In this document: positions 24,690-36,461 of the stretch, piece after piece | Numbering within the stretch: position 1 is the first letter of the stretch | Layout of the letters: every line of letters begins with the position of its first letter | Source: Terfezia claveryi | Lineage: Eukaryota > Ascomycota > Pezizomycetes > Pezizales > Pezizaceae | Direction of reading: 5' to 3' | Length of the DNA: 64,000 nt | Assembly: GCA_015179025.1 (NCBI GenBank) | Contig: WHUX01000026.1 | Location: 403,241-467,240 of the forward strand | The notes under the pieces: model-generated | Seen by the model: only the letters and a program-made list of their open reading frames with translations | What the model was told of the DNA's origin: nothing | The model's database searches: none | Translations under genes and position numbers: made by a program

Positions 24690-25757
24690 CACCAACGTAT
24701 GACGAATCTGGAGGTCCCTATGTGGGTTCGTGGTGATAAGGGACTTGATACCTATGTCGATCCCGGATCTGGGTGGGGAGCCTGAGCTCATATTGAGGAC
24801 TGCTTGAATCGCGGCCTGGGAGTCCGAGAGGATCGATATCATGGGTGAGTCTTCGTTGAGTAATGCCAGTTGCATCGCGAATAATTCGCCGTCTGCTACT
24901 GTGGCGTGGTCTCCCAGATAGCCCCCGTAGTTCTTAGGGGTGCCTCTTGTCTGATCCTCACTGTGGATTCCGCTAGCTACCACCCCTTTTCGTCCCGTAC
25001 CATCGGTGTAACAGACTCTCCATCCTTCTTCTCGTATTGAGCCAATACCTGCTACCCAAGGACCTAACTGCTTAGAGCGTTCTAACTTAGGGTCTAAAAT
25101 CACCTTCTGAGTGAGAGAGAAGGGTGTTGTATCTTCTCTGTTGCCCCATGAAAGCCCTTCTATGTCGGCTCCATTTAGAAAAAAAGGCTTCCGAGATTGG
25201 AGTCCTTGTCCGGTGTAAGTCGTTGCTGATTTGCCATGACGTGTCCCCTTGAACGTAGTCCCTTATCCGTTGATCGCCTGTCTTAACTGCTTTTGCTGCC
25301 CAACAGCGCTTCATGTCTGCTATCTTATCTTGTAATGGTTCGACATTGGAAATCCAGCCTAGAGTTTGGTGGCTTGAGCCGTGGTAACCTCCTGTGATTT
25401 TCCGCAAGGCTTTGTACTCTAGGTGTTGCATGAGTAATAGAAGCTGCTGGTGTTGTGGTTTCCATAGCTCCGCTCCCCATGTGAAGATGCTTCGAATGCA
25501 ACCGGTATATAAGGATCTTAAAGCCAACGGGCTCATGCCTCCGTTCTGGTTGCCTAGGCTCGTAAGGACCTTTAGTATGCTTGCCGCCTTGGAAGTCCTT
25601 TGTTTGATGTGGGTTTTCCAAGAGAAGTTGCTCGAGACCATGATTCCCAGAGTTTTGCAGTGTTTTACCTTGCCTTTCTTGTGGAAGTCAAGTCTGGACT
25701 CTTTGCTTGCATCCCATTGGAGTTCGTCCTCTTTTGCTGCTGACTCGAGTATGTTGT
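24690..25757 (-). mobile_element. LINE remnant: end of reverse transcriptase plus RNase H
   Basis: Minus strand, in order: a reverse-transcriptase thumb region (LGIMVSSNFSWKTHI and KAASIL, typical of Tad-like LINEs), a connection region, then an RNase H domain with YTDGTGRKG, ADGELFAMQLAL and SDSQAAIQAV supplying the expected acidic residues. The two blocks sit in different frames that overlap near 25090, so at least one frameshift is present. The endonuclease and RT core are missing, as is the last part of RNase H. It is a dead 5'-truncated copy. Confidence 0.85.
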
Positions 25758-25789
25758 TTATTTAGCCATTGGGAACGGGCTTATATGAA

Positions 25790-25905
25790 TCAGCTTATAC
25801 GAGCTATTGGGAAAAGACTTATATGAGCTATATGAATTGCTCGGAATCAGCTTATACAGGCTATTGGGAAAAAGTTTATATGAGCTTAAATGAATTGCTC
25901 GGAAG
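25790..25905 (+). repeat. Two-copy 57-bp tandem repeat
   Basis: Two adjacent units each run from ATCAGCTTATAC through GCTATTGGGAAAA and TATATGAGCT to GAATTGCTCGGA. They lie directly beside the truncated LINE end. No function is seen. Confidence 0.65.
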
Positions 25906-26214
25906 CTTGAACTTGATTGGTGAATGGGGCAGCTACACCGTTCGGCAATCATGGCGTTTGGTGAACGGGGCAGGCGTACCAATCAGCAATCATAGTAAGC
26001 TATGTAATTGGCTACGCATCTTGGTGTCGTACCGTTATGCTGTAATGCCCATACTTAAAAACTAACTAATTTCTCCAGACCCTATTGAGTAGGGTCAAAA
26101 TGGGTACAATCACGGGTGGCCAAGCCGTTGCCACTTTCCGCAGCGACTAAAAAGTGGCCTAAGAAAACGTTTGAAATGGCACCAGATCCTCTACGATAAC
26201 TATAAAGCTGTGTC

Positions 26215-26470
26215 TGGTTTAGTCTCGATCTCAAAAAGACAACCATCCAACACTACCGAAACAAGAAGTCAAAAATTCTAAATACCCATTGCGTCTGCGG
26301 TGGGAGACTTTTCCACACTTACATACGTGACATTTATTTTCACACACACTCTTTCTACGCACATAACTTTAGGTGAAGTGTAGAAGGTCTGATCCTATCG
26401 ATATATTCATAATATAGAAGAGAAGAAGAATTCATGGTGGATCCGAAGGTTTTAACCTTACGGATCCTGC
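26215..26470 (+). repeat. Dispersed repeat, copy A (inverted copy at 32580-32990)
   Basis: Shares, in inverted order, the words AAGTCAAAAATTCTAAATAC, CATTGCGT, TGAAGTGTAGAAGGTCTGA and TCCTATCGATATATTC with the 32.6-33.0 kb region. It is a repeat family member of unknown type. Confidence 0.5.
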
Positions 26471-26592
26471 AACTATCTAATGACCAGATTGGGTAAGTTA
26501 GGTCGACCTGGCATAGGCACTGGCAAGCCCGATAGTTAACTTAACACCAAGCCATTCCACGGAAATAACTGTCCGCTTGGAAATCACATATA

Positions 26593-28179
26593 CCATACTG
26601 CACGGGCTACCGGATCATCACGGGCAACCGGATCAAATGGCGATTTGGTGGTTTGTGTGCAATTTCCAACCAAATAGGCTCAAACTTTGGGATTATTTTG
26701 TATATATATAGTAGTTTCTTGAACAAATCACCCAAGGACGCATGCATATTACTACTCAAAATATTTGGGAAAAATACATGATTGCATATTTTTTTTTTTT
26801 TTTTTTTTTTAAAACTAGTTACTACCTATGCGGCCCCGTTAGGGGGGCCATGAGGAGCCACCCGGAAACCCGGGTGGATTGAAGGGAGAGGCAAGTTAAT
26901 CTGCCAACCCCGCGCAAACTAAATACACAGACGGAGAGGAGGCCCCATGCTGTCATTAACGGACTGGCCGAAGACCCGTGGGCCTGACTGAGCCTCCTAA
27001 CTTGAAGAACTGAAGGGAACTAAAGATTGATGACCTGGGAGGAAAATAAACTGGGCTTATGAAAAATGTTTGTGGAATGAGAGCTGGATTTATGGAAAAT
27101 GGTTAATGATATGAGATAACCAACGGGACTAATAAAGAATAAAACAACCGGACTGAACTGATGACTAGGCTAGTGACGAAACACATGATTGCATAGAATA
27201 GGGTTGGCCGGAGGATCTGTGAATAGAAAGAGGATACAGGGTATTTGAATGGCAGGAATTATTGCTTCCACTTTATAGTTGAGGTCTACATAAGCTAGTG
27301 ATGACCAATCTCTACGAAACTTTTCTCATCCCCCAGATCAGTTGAGGAAGGGACGCCGGTGAGCAATTTCTTGGAGTATCTTAACCAAATCAGTCCGAAG
27401 TCAAGCGTCCGATAGGTCCAAAGGATATATATAGGTAGGAAGGCCATTTAGATACTCCAGTCATAGTATCTGACCAGATCTAAGTCAGGCCATTCGGTGG
27501 GGGCCCACTCTGAATTGGGGTAAGAGTTGAGCTAGGTGTACCAAAAGAAGGTGGTATCAAGTGTTCGATAGCTCAAAAGAATCATCACAAGGAGGGCAAT
27601 CCCTTGAACTTATAACAAGCCTTATTTAGCCTAAATTGAGGTGGCTTGGCATAGTAGCCATATTAGGCAGAAATAACAAATCTTGGGATATATCAACCGA
27701 GAAAAGGTTAACTGATGGCTTCAGTTACCCGAAACATTCTGCTTTCTGTGTAGATTCTTGTGAGCTATTAGGTCCTTGACTTCGGCCTGGTTTGGTTGAG
27801 ATACTCCAAGAAATTGCCTGCCGGCGTCCCTCCTCAACTGACCCGAGGGATGAGAAAAGTTTCGTAGAGATTGGTCATCCCTAGCTTATGTAGGCCTCAA
27901 CTATAAAGTAGAAGCAATAATTCCTGCCATTCAAATACCCCGTATCCCCTTTCTATTCACAGATCCTACAGCCAACCCTATTCTATGCAATCATGTATTT
28001 TTCCCATATATTTTAAGTGATAATATGCATGCGCCCTTGGGTGAATTGTCCAAGAAACTACTATATATATACAAAAAAATCCCAAAGTTTGAGCCTATTT
28101 GGTTGGAAATTGCACACAAATCACCAAATCGCCATTTGATCCGATTGCCCGTGATGATCCGGTAGCCCGTGCAGTATGG
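26593..28179. mobile_element. Long-arm fold-back element 2, TA-flanked
   Basis: Inverted arms run inward from 26593 (CCATACTGCACGGGC) and from 28179 (its complement), each flanked by TA. They stay collinear for about 430 bp once a SINE insertion in the left arm (26789-27182) is removed; the loop lies around 27420-27760. Arm identity looks high, with scattered substitutions. There is no transposase. The right end lies only 47 bp from the ATG of the SAM-NTPase pseudogene. Confidence 0.8.
26776..27195 (-). mobile_element. SINE-like insertion with 13-bp target duplication
   Basis: The insert (26789-27182, 394 bp) is flanked by ACATGATTGCATA at 26776-26788 and 27183-27195. On the minus strand it ends in a long poly-A (about 22 bases), preceded by GGGGCCGCATAGG and the hairpin CCACCCGGGTTTCCGGGTGG. 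The opposite arm of the fold-back element keeps the uninterrupted target at about 27984-27996. Target duplication, poly-A and a matching empty site together establish retroposition. There is no coding capacity, hence SINE-like. Confidence 0.88.
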
Positions 28180-28226
28180 TACCCCCTCTTGTTCTCTTGA
28201 ACCCTTGATCACAAGAGTCCGCCAGT

Positions 28227-30536
28227 ATGCCTGCCTCTCCTCCCGCAGTGGACCCCACTCCTCCAGATCCCTCCGAAACCCCCCTGCACTGGAATCGGGA
28301 ACATGTGAAAGAGTTTCTCCACGTTAACCAGGAGGAATATGAAGGATATTAGACTCATTCACATGAACAATGTCCGTGGACGTCATTTCCCAAACCTGAC
28401 CAAAGAAGAGCTTATGACGTCATGCAAGTTGAACATTTGGTGGGGCAGTAACAGTGATGGAGGCTCATCGCTCTCGTGGCCAAGCCACAACAAGGTACAG
28501 TAAGTCCCTATTGTGCTAGCATATTTTGTCTACGCTAATGGCTCGATCAAGGACTCCGATACACAGGTATGGTTCAAGTAACTACGATGGAACAAAATAA
28601 GCTCTAATATGTGTCAATAGACCTCCATACGGTTGTGCAGCAAGTTTCCACCGAGGTGGAGATGTATTGTAATCCTTCTATTTGTCAAAAATTGCCTTTC
28701 ATGTTTGTTGGCGCAGTGCCAAATGAACGTTTTGATGTCGACGAAGACCATTTGAGTATTACGGTCGGGAGAAATTTCAGGAATTATATGATGCTGCAAA
28801 GTCCATGAGGTTTCGAGGAACACGAAAGTATTTCTTGCATGGCACCCTCGGCGCAGGAAAGTCATACCTCCTCGCCGCGCTGGCATGCTTATTGATGAAG
28901 GAAGGAATTAAGGTGGTTTAGCTGCCAGATTGTCGTGAGATGTTGGCTGACGTATTTGGGTATCTTCGCCAGGCGTTAAGGTTAACCTTCACTGGAAGAG
29001 CGCGATACAGTTCTATCCTCGCGAGCTGTCAAGATACCAAAGGGTTAATGGAGTTTTGTTCAGTGGCTTCAGAGGAAGTTCGCCTTCTATTCATCGTGGA
29101 CCAGGTCAATGCTTTAGATCCTCAAGATGAAAGGACGGATCGTTTTTCGCTAGAGGCGAAGAGGCACGTCAGGATGGTTTTAGATACCATCACCGCCCAA
29201 CATATGAAAATGACGAGTTCCAGTGGGAACTATGTGCATGCCCTCCATGATAAGTATAGACAGACTGGCGAGAAACGGATTCATCTTTATGGTGGAGTCA
29301 CCAAGGTAAAATCAACAAGTACTATCTCCCACTTGATCCTAATGAATAACTTATGGTAGGTTGAAATGCAAAAATGGTGGTTAGCTAATCGGCATAAATT
29401 GCCATTGGAGCTTCGCAATGAGGATCGAGCGGAGATGGAAGGGATACTTGGGAATCTACCAATCCTCTTGAACGTCCTACTATACGTAAAATTGGACAAT
29501 AAAGAGGATGAAGACCCTATGGATTATGACCAGCAACTTTCTCAGATCCACGACAAATTGAAGGATTCCCAGCAAGTCAAGGAAATGGTTGCAAACATTC
29601 TTGTATTCGCTGAGCGTCAAAGCAAGAAGTTGAGGGATACGCTCGAACTTTTAGTGTATGTCTGGGTGTACTCATGCGATTCCCCAATTCAAGGAAACTA
29701 ACACTCTTTTCTATAGTTACAGAAAAGCCCTGGGCGCTTGCCTGACAGAGAACGACATTGCTGAGAGCGCCGAGGACCTCCTGAACTGGAGACATTTCTA
29801 TGTTGAGGAGGGTGTCGGAAAGTCAACCTGTGGCATTGCAAGGAAGGTGGCAGCTGGATTTCTCCAGCAAGTGTCCGCTGGGAGTACCTTTTTGACTCCC
29901 AAGTGGTATAACAGCTTGAGGCTAGCTGGACCAAATCCCTCGGTACTTGGGTTCTTCACGGAGCAGATGATCCTCAGTTGGATCTCTCAGGTGGGGTGTC
30001 CCGATTTGGGGCCCAGCTTCGCAAGGCCATCAAGAGTGGTAGTTTTTTCGGGAAAACTACCAAAAATAAGCCTTGATATTGGCTTCTCATTGTACATTCC
30101 AACTGCTTTCAATTTCCAGGCAGTAGATGCAATTATGGTATTTCGATTAACGACACCAGGACAGAGGCGATTGTGGTTGGCGTGCAAATCACGCTGTCTA
30201 CAAGCCATTCTGATTCGGAGACCACCTCCTTTCAGGACTGGCAATGGTGGCAATCGGTGGTTGATTGTCCAATGGTGGCAATCGGTCGTTGATTGTCCTA
30301 AAGTCAGTTTTGGCTTTCTTTGGGTGCTGGAAGAGACAACTGGGAAGGTGGAGATGGAGGAAATCCCCATGGGTGAGAGGACATTGCGGGGGGTCAAAAA
30401 AGTTTGGCACCCACCTTTTACAAGGGTCCACATATCTGTGGAGAATATCAGTAAGGATATTGGCGCCAAATTGCGCGCCGCTCGTGCCAACCACGCATTG
30501 AACGACGAACTTCCTATCTCACGTCGCTTTCTGTAG
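28227..30536 (+). pseudogene. SAM-headed Crinkler-type P-loop NTPase (decayed)
   Basis: Begins at ATG 28227 with a proline-rich leader and a SAM-like domain (HWNREHVKEFL), which is broken by a stop and frameshift at 28350. The second half of the SAM domain continues in the next frame. A P-loop NTPase follows: Walker A GTLGAGKS (about 28841-28864), an LPDCREML element, Walker B LLFIVDQ (about 29082). A canonical downstream part keeps NPSVLGFF and, after another frameshift near 30150, GVQITLS and HSDSE. These are features of the NTPase plus nuclease-like C-terminal module of Crinkler (CRN) proteins. Likely introns lie near 29307-29360 and 29660-29716. A TAG at 28919-28921 replaces one codon in an otherwise intact frame. 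A 27-29-bp tandem duplication lies at 30240-30300. Multiple independent lesions make it a pseudogene. Confidence 0.75.
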
Positions 30537-32579
30537 CCAAACAAGGGAGTTGTTGAATGAACGATGGGAGAATGAGGGGGGTTTGTTTGAAAAGTACGGA
30601 TATGGAGTCATAATAATATGAATGAGCGAGATGAATGAGTGGTGTAATAAGATATCAGTAGAGAGGGTACTTGTACATACTGCGTAAACTGTCAAAAGGA
30701 ACCCCGGTCAATGCCTTGGCTTAAACATTTTCTCAATATGATTTTCTCTCCCGTGCTAGGAACTTACCTCGATTTGGTCGAAGATGTAAGGCAATTCTGT
30801 TGGTTGCCTCGAAAGTTGACTGGGGATCTATTTCGAAAGACTATGCATTATTGTTGATGATGCAACTGGACTATTGTTGTCGCCGGGCAATTGCCCTTCC
30901 GCGGTAATTTTCAAGAACCGGTTCTTAACTTCGAATGTGCCCCGGGGTCTGCATACACCATGTCCCGCAACGGCCAGCACGACAACAATCAGAACCGACA
31001 TCTATCAGTACTGCTGATGGTTTAGTCTCAATATCACCTAGAGTATATCTGAACCCCAACTAGCCTCTAATATATGCATACTAAGTATACATTAAACCTA
31101 TTCTGGGGTGGGTTGCTGATGTACAGTAGTGCTAATTACAACCAGAAACTATGCTAATTGGTCTGGTTGCACAAGTGCTATTGCATAAGTAGTCTGGTTG
31201 GCATTTAGCTATTGCAAACAAACTGCTGGTCAATGTCGTACAATAGAGGTATTCTGCAACCTTTTGCTCACCCTTGGTTGTGGTAATGCAAGTGCATGGA
31301 TTTCTGCCTGTACATATAAGGAGCAGTCACCTTGGCTACAAGAAAAGTGCATTGCAGCATTGGCATATTTTTTGGCCATATTACCTAATTTGTATGTAAT
31401 ATTAGTGTGTTAGGGGCGAGCTAGTGATCACAGTGATATCTGTCGGAATATCGGTATTCGAGGGTAGAGTCACTTGCTCAGGCCTAACTGGGCTGCACGT
31501 AAGGGTGCGAAGAATAGATTCATTCAAAAGTAACCCAGCGATACAAGACTCCGCTCGAGTCTTAAAGAGCAATAACTAGATACAAGACGTGGGTATACAG
31601 TCCATTCCGGAATTGCAGGGCCGTTCCGGAATGGCAGAAATGTGCACTTTGGGCAATATATGAAGGCAAATTGAGTGGAAACCGAGTCTTTGATATTTTA
31701 TACATAACAAAAGCTCAAACCTCAAATAAGTGCGATGACATCAAATACGTCATGGCCGAAAACTACTCCTTTCCCATGATGATTTTGCGAGCAAGAAAAC
31801 AGTGCGTCATTGCGTAGCTCATATTCATTTAATGCCTTCCATCGCAGATTGATTGCTGGAAAATCACCTGCTGGGGCCTTCAAGTTTGGATCTCGGAGGT
31901 ATGCGATACCTAGGTGGTTCTTCTTAGTCACTACTATGTATTTGAATTGGATTATTAGGGATTACTTCTCAAAGGCGAGCCGAGATTTACTACTTATTGT
32001 ATGCAAATACTCTTCAATTGCACTTCGAGATGGAGTGGAACCTAGGGGGTGAAACTGAGCCAAATCAAACAACCGCCATTATCTTCGGCAAATAATATTA
32101 TAGTAAGAGCGAGAGTGTCACGATATGCTGGTAATGTCGCGGTATGCTGGTAATGTCGCGGTGCGCAGAGTATGTTGCGTTGTTGTGTTGAACCGTTAAA
32201 CAAAGAAATTTACAGACTACTAAAACTTTCAATTCCGGAATGGACCGGATTCCGCAACGGACCAGAACATATATATAGGAAAGCGGGGTTGACTTCAGGC
32301 CACCCACCATTGGATGGCGCCAGCCCGGTCTATATAATCTCAGCCGTGACAGTTCTCCCTCTCTGCTAGAGGGCGTCCCGACCGACCAACTTCATCAACC
32401 CTGATTCAATGCTCACATACTTTATTGGCCTGACCCCTAATCCAACCCGGATGTAGGCACCTCAACGGTATTGCATGCTCTGGTGCTCATGTGTAATGGC
32501 CTGACTGCCTACTCCAACTCGGAGATAGACACTTCAATGGTATTGCATGAGTCCAACTAAGATCAACATCCTAGTACTG
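30537..32579. other. Gene-poor stretch
   Basis: No gene was recognised. Two copies of the dispersed word (31161 region and 31190-31204) and a two-copy GTATGCTGGTAATGTCGCG repeat (about 32121-32162) are present. A diverged direct repeat of about 50 bp lies at 32425-32550 (CTGACCCCTAATCC and CTGACTGCCTACTCC), downstream of a TATATAA-type promoter-like site near 32331; the block could be LTR debris. Confidence 0.4.
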
Positions 32580-32990
32580 CGGTGGGTGGCCACGCGGAAA
32601 AGTCTCTCACCGCAGCACGCAATGGGTATTTAGAATTTTTGACTTCTTCTTTCGGTAACATTGGATCGTTGCCTTTTTGAGAAATCACACAGGTAGTTGA
32701 TCGAGACTAGTCCTTTTTTAGCCCATACCTTTTCCGGTATCTCCCAGTCTACCCTTTTCGGAATTAAGCTAGTCCTATCTTGCTATTTCTCCCTTTAGTT
32801 TTAGATCAAGTTTCTGAAGGATCCGGTGACAACACTACTACTCCCAGATTAGGTCATTAGGACATCATTGCTAGCGGACCCATAAGGTTGAAACCTGGGG
32901 ATCCAAGAAACCTCTTCTCTTTCTTCTTCTCGAGACAAGGAATATATCGATAGGATCATCACACTTCAGACCTTCTAGGTTATGATCCGG
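32580..32990 (-). repeat. Dispersed repeat, copy B
   Basis: Inverted relative to 26215-26470, sharing GTATTTAGAATTTTTGACTTC-like and AGACCTTCTAG words. Divergence is moderate and the type is unknown. Confidence 0.5.
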
Positions 32991-33060
32991 TCGCGTTTTT
33001 GAGACGTTAGACCTTCTAGTTTCGCCGGTCCCACGACGCCCAACAGGCAGCTGAGGCGAG

Positions 33061-34440
33061 CCCTTGACGTGCAGTGCTGCAGACAAAGAATTCGGAGTAG
33101 CCCCATGTTTAAAGTCTAGCTTGGATTCTAAATGCCAGCTATGCTGGGTCGTTAAATGAATATATGTACAGTTATTTTCCTCCTTGCTGAATAGAAATTC
33201 ACAACATCGCTATCATGTCTATAGTGCCAACACCAACCCAGACTCTTCCTACAGCCGCCTTCAGGTACTCCTGGACCCAAGGATGTTGGGTTCTCTTAGG
33301 CAACAATCAGTTAGAGGATAGTAGTGAGATCAACTACTCTATGTCTAGTGGTATCAATAGTATAACTAATGGCCCCTCTAGGAACTCCTAGATCCAACTA
33401 TGTCTACAAGCAAACCTGTATAATAGCATAAGATGGGTTTGCTATTAGAGGGGTTACGTTATTATAGAGGTTTTGCTTGGCATCAAGTGAATATGGTAAT
33501 ATAATGTCCAATTTACGAAAATTTAGCTACACATCAGCCCTCCACTGCTACTGCTCTCCCTGCTGCTCCGCTACTTCCACTACCTCTGCTACCTCTGCTA
33601 CCTTGAAAATAAGATGTGATTGGAATTTGCCGTTGGGGTTTCCGAAGTTGTAAAGTAGCCAAGCAGCGCTCAAGATTATGGAAATCTTGCTCTACCCCTA
33701 TGTAGTCCCATCTATAAAGCATATTGTTTCTTGAACTTAACATTAAACCACTGTGGCCACTCCTACTGTATTGCCTTTGGATGTCCTTGTGTATGCGAAA
33801 ACTTACTGGAAGCGCTTACTATTCGTTGCATCAACCTCTGGACAGTGAAGTGATTTGGGGTCTACTCTGTGTTGGTTGAGCAGGCTAGGTTCGATCGCAA
33901 TCAAACTGATAGATGTATCCGTTGTAGATATAGAGATCAAAGTATAAATCTCCGTATTGTCATAAGTTAGGTCTGCCTCCATGCCGCTATTGTAGATATA
34001 CAAGGGTATATTATTCGCACTTGGCAGGATTAGGACCGGTAAAATGCTATGCATGCTATTACAGAGTTATGATATTTTCGCCATAGTTCCAAACTCGGGA
34101 CTGGGAGGTACCTAATAGCTAGGTTATTCAATTATAGAGGATGCTATTATAGAGGTTTGCCTGTAGTTCTTCCTACGGATATAGCTGATGACTCTCCAAG
34201 GTACTCCTGGATCTAACGAGGTTAGTTCTCTCAGCCAATGGTCAGATCAAGTGTAGACACGTGAACCCTTGACACGCAGTGCTGCAGACAAAAATTTCGG
34301 AGTAGCCTATGTTTGAAATCTGATTTGGATCTAAATGCCAGCTGTGCTGGTACCGTATGTACGGTCATTTGCGTCCTCACTGAACAAAAATTCACAACAT
34401 CGTCATCATGTCTACGGTGCCAACACCAACCCCAGACCCT
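33061..34440 (+). repeat. Direct repeat pair, 1.2 kb apart
   Basis: About 200 bp at 33061-33265 recurs at about 34266-34440, with shared words GCAGTGCTGCAGACAAA, CGGAGTAGCC, AAATGCCAGC, TTCACAACATCG and ATCATGTCTA. In the second copy an ATG (about 34408) opens a short proline- and threonine-rich frame. This may be the gag start of an LTR element, but nothing further confirms it. The piece between holds no recognisable gene. Confidence 0.5.
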
Positions 34441-34847
34441 TCCTACAACCCGCCTTAGATGGCATGCCTACTGACCCCTTCGATACCTTCAATCAAGCTC
34501 GCCCTGGCAGGAGTGCAACCCATTATCAGCGACTCCAAGCCTTCCTGACAACCGAAGATATCTCCATCCTGAAGAAAGCTTACAAGTATGCCTTTGACTT
34601 GTGCAAGTGGTATACATCAGCAAAAATTTTTGTACGTTGCAACGCACTTCACCAGGCGTTACAACGCTATTTTGTCTTATTGGCGTTGTGTGCTCGGCGT
34701 TGTGTGGTTGTGTGCTCAGCGAAGCTACAATTTTGCTGATGTGCTATTTTGGCATGAAAATAGATACCAGGAAATGGCCGCATAGTCGTCATAGGCTCAT
34801 GAGCTCACCCGCTGGATACCTGGCCTATAAGGGGGGTTGAGGAGGTG

Positions 34848-36318
34848 CACTATGGTACAAACTTTGTATGGAAGTGAGTAGATTACGTGAATTATGAGTG
34901 AGTAACTCACCTCTATGCTCACATCGTGGGTGACAATGTGAACATCCTAGTGAGTCATTTCTCAATGGTGAGTAAAAGTGTGCGCCAATGGGTGAAGGAT
35001 GGTGAAGTAGTTGAACTACTCACCCTCATGATTCACTCCCTTACTTACCACGGCACCCATATAAAGTGAGCTTGCTTGTCACTCACTGGAGGTTAGTATA
35101 GTTCGCTCACTTCTTATTCCTCTATGACTCACCTCATTCCACTCACTTACTACATGCGATGCTTCTTTATTCACTAGTTCATTCACTATATTATGCCTCT
35201 ATATTTATTTACTTACATGTTTACTACATACTTTTGGTATGACTCTCAGATTGCCCGTGACATGGCTCATGACAGTTTTGAGAGTCGGACAGCTTTTGGT
35301 ATGACTCTTAGATTGCCTGCGAGATGGCCTATAATAGTAGGAGTGAATATTAGATACTCGAGAGATATCTTATATAAATTATTTATATACTTCAGTATAA
35401 TAGTTGATTAGTCTCGATCTAATAGTTGATTACACCTATAGTCTGATTGGACAACACCCCCGCATTACACCTAGATCTTCATGTTTTCCCAATCGAGTAA
35501 TTTTATTGCCTAGCTTAGCCCATATAATGCCAAGCCCACACAGCACGACTCTCGTTATCTATTATTCTCGTCGGGAAGTCTATATTGTTAGTCTTAATGA
35601 TCGGTCTTGGCATCCCGAGCCTTGTTGTATATATACTTCCCTTCCTCGCACTTTTTCTTCTGTTCTCTCTGTACAGTTCACCCTCTTGCCTTATCAATTC
35701 TATAATATTTTAACCAGACTAAATACTTCTACACTTATTGGCTCCTATGTGAGTATTAGTATGCGCAATAATATGAAGTAATATATGTGCAATGATATTG
35801 AGTAAGATATGTACAGAATGATATGAAGTAATATGTATGCAATTAACAAATGTAAAGTAAGATGTGCGCACAATGATATGACTCGGAAGCAATATGTATG
35901 TAATGTGCAATGATGTGAAGTAAGATGTGTGCGCACAATGTAGTTTATATTAGCACAATAACTTTTGAAAGAGGTCTATGCACAACAATATTCTAGTTGC
36001 TCATATCTACGTTCACAGGAAAAGTGCGTAACAGTGGCTCACTTATGGCTCCACTGACATGCTCACTTCAGCCTTCAATTGTGCTCACTACATGTGAAAA
36101 TCTTTTCACACGGTGTGAGTTTTCAGTGAGTAACGCCCATACAAAACATGCACTGCATGTGAGCCAGGATAATCATATGCTTACTCACTATAGAATTCAC
36201 TATTCGATACACCTTATAGGTCACCTTTTTATCCCCTATACCATTCACATGTTGTACATACATTGAGGTGAATATTGAGGTGAGTATTTTCCTTACTCAC
36301 TTTTTTTGTACCATAGTG
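34848..36318. mobile_element. TIR element rich in GTGAGT/ACTCAC words
   Basis: Ends read CACTATGGTACAAA at 34848 and its inverse TTTGTACCATAGTG ending at 36318. Both are flanked by GGTG (34844-34847 and 36319-36322), a possible short target duplication. Within about 300 bp of each end GTGAGT and ACTCAC occur many times on both strands, giving strong self-complementarity. The centre carries a degenerate array of ATGATATGAAGTAA-like units (35760-35940). No transposase frame is seen. Confidence 0.6.
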
Positions 36319-36461
36319 GGTGGGTTTTCAGGGAGATCATATTGGAAAGGGGAATATTGACTCTTCAGTTGAGCTGGGCAGGGATGTGAGCATAATCATG
36401 TTGTAGAGCATACTCATTTCCATAGATACGCATTTAGCACAGAATCACTATGCTCATGATA

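Noticed and set aside
25769..26065. Repetitive plus-strand frame with SAYTSYWEK units
   Set aside because: It is the translation of the 57-bp tandem repeat and has no other support.
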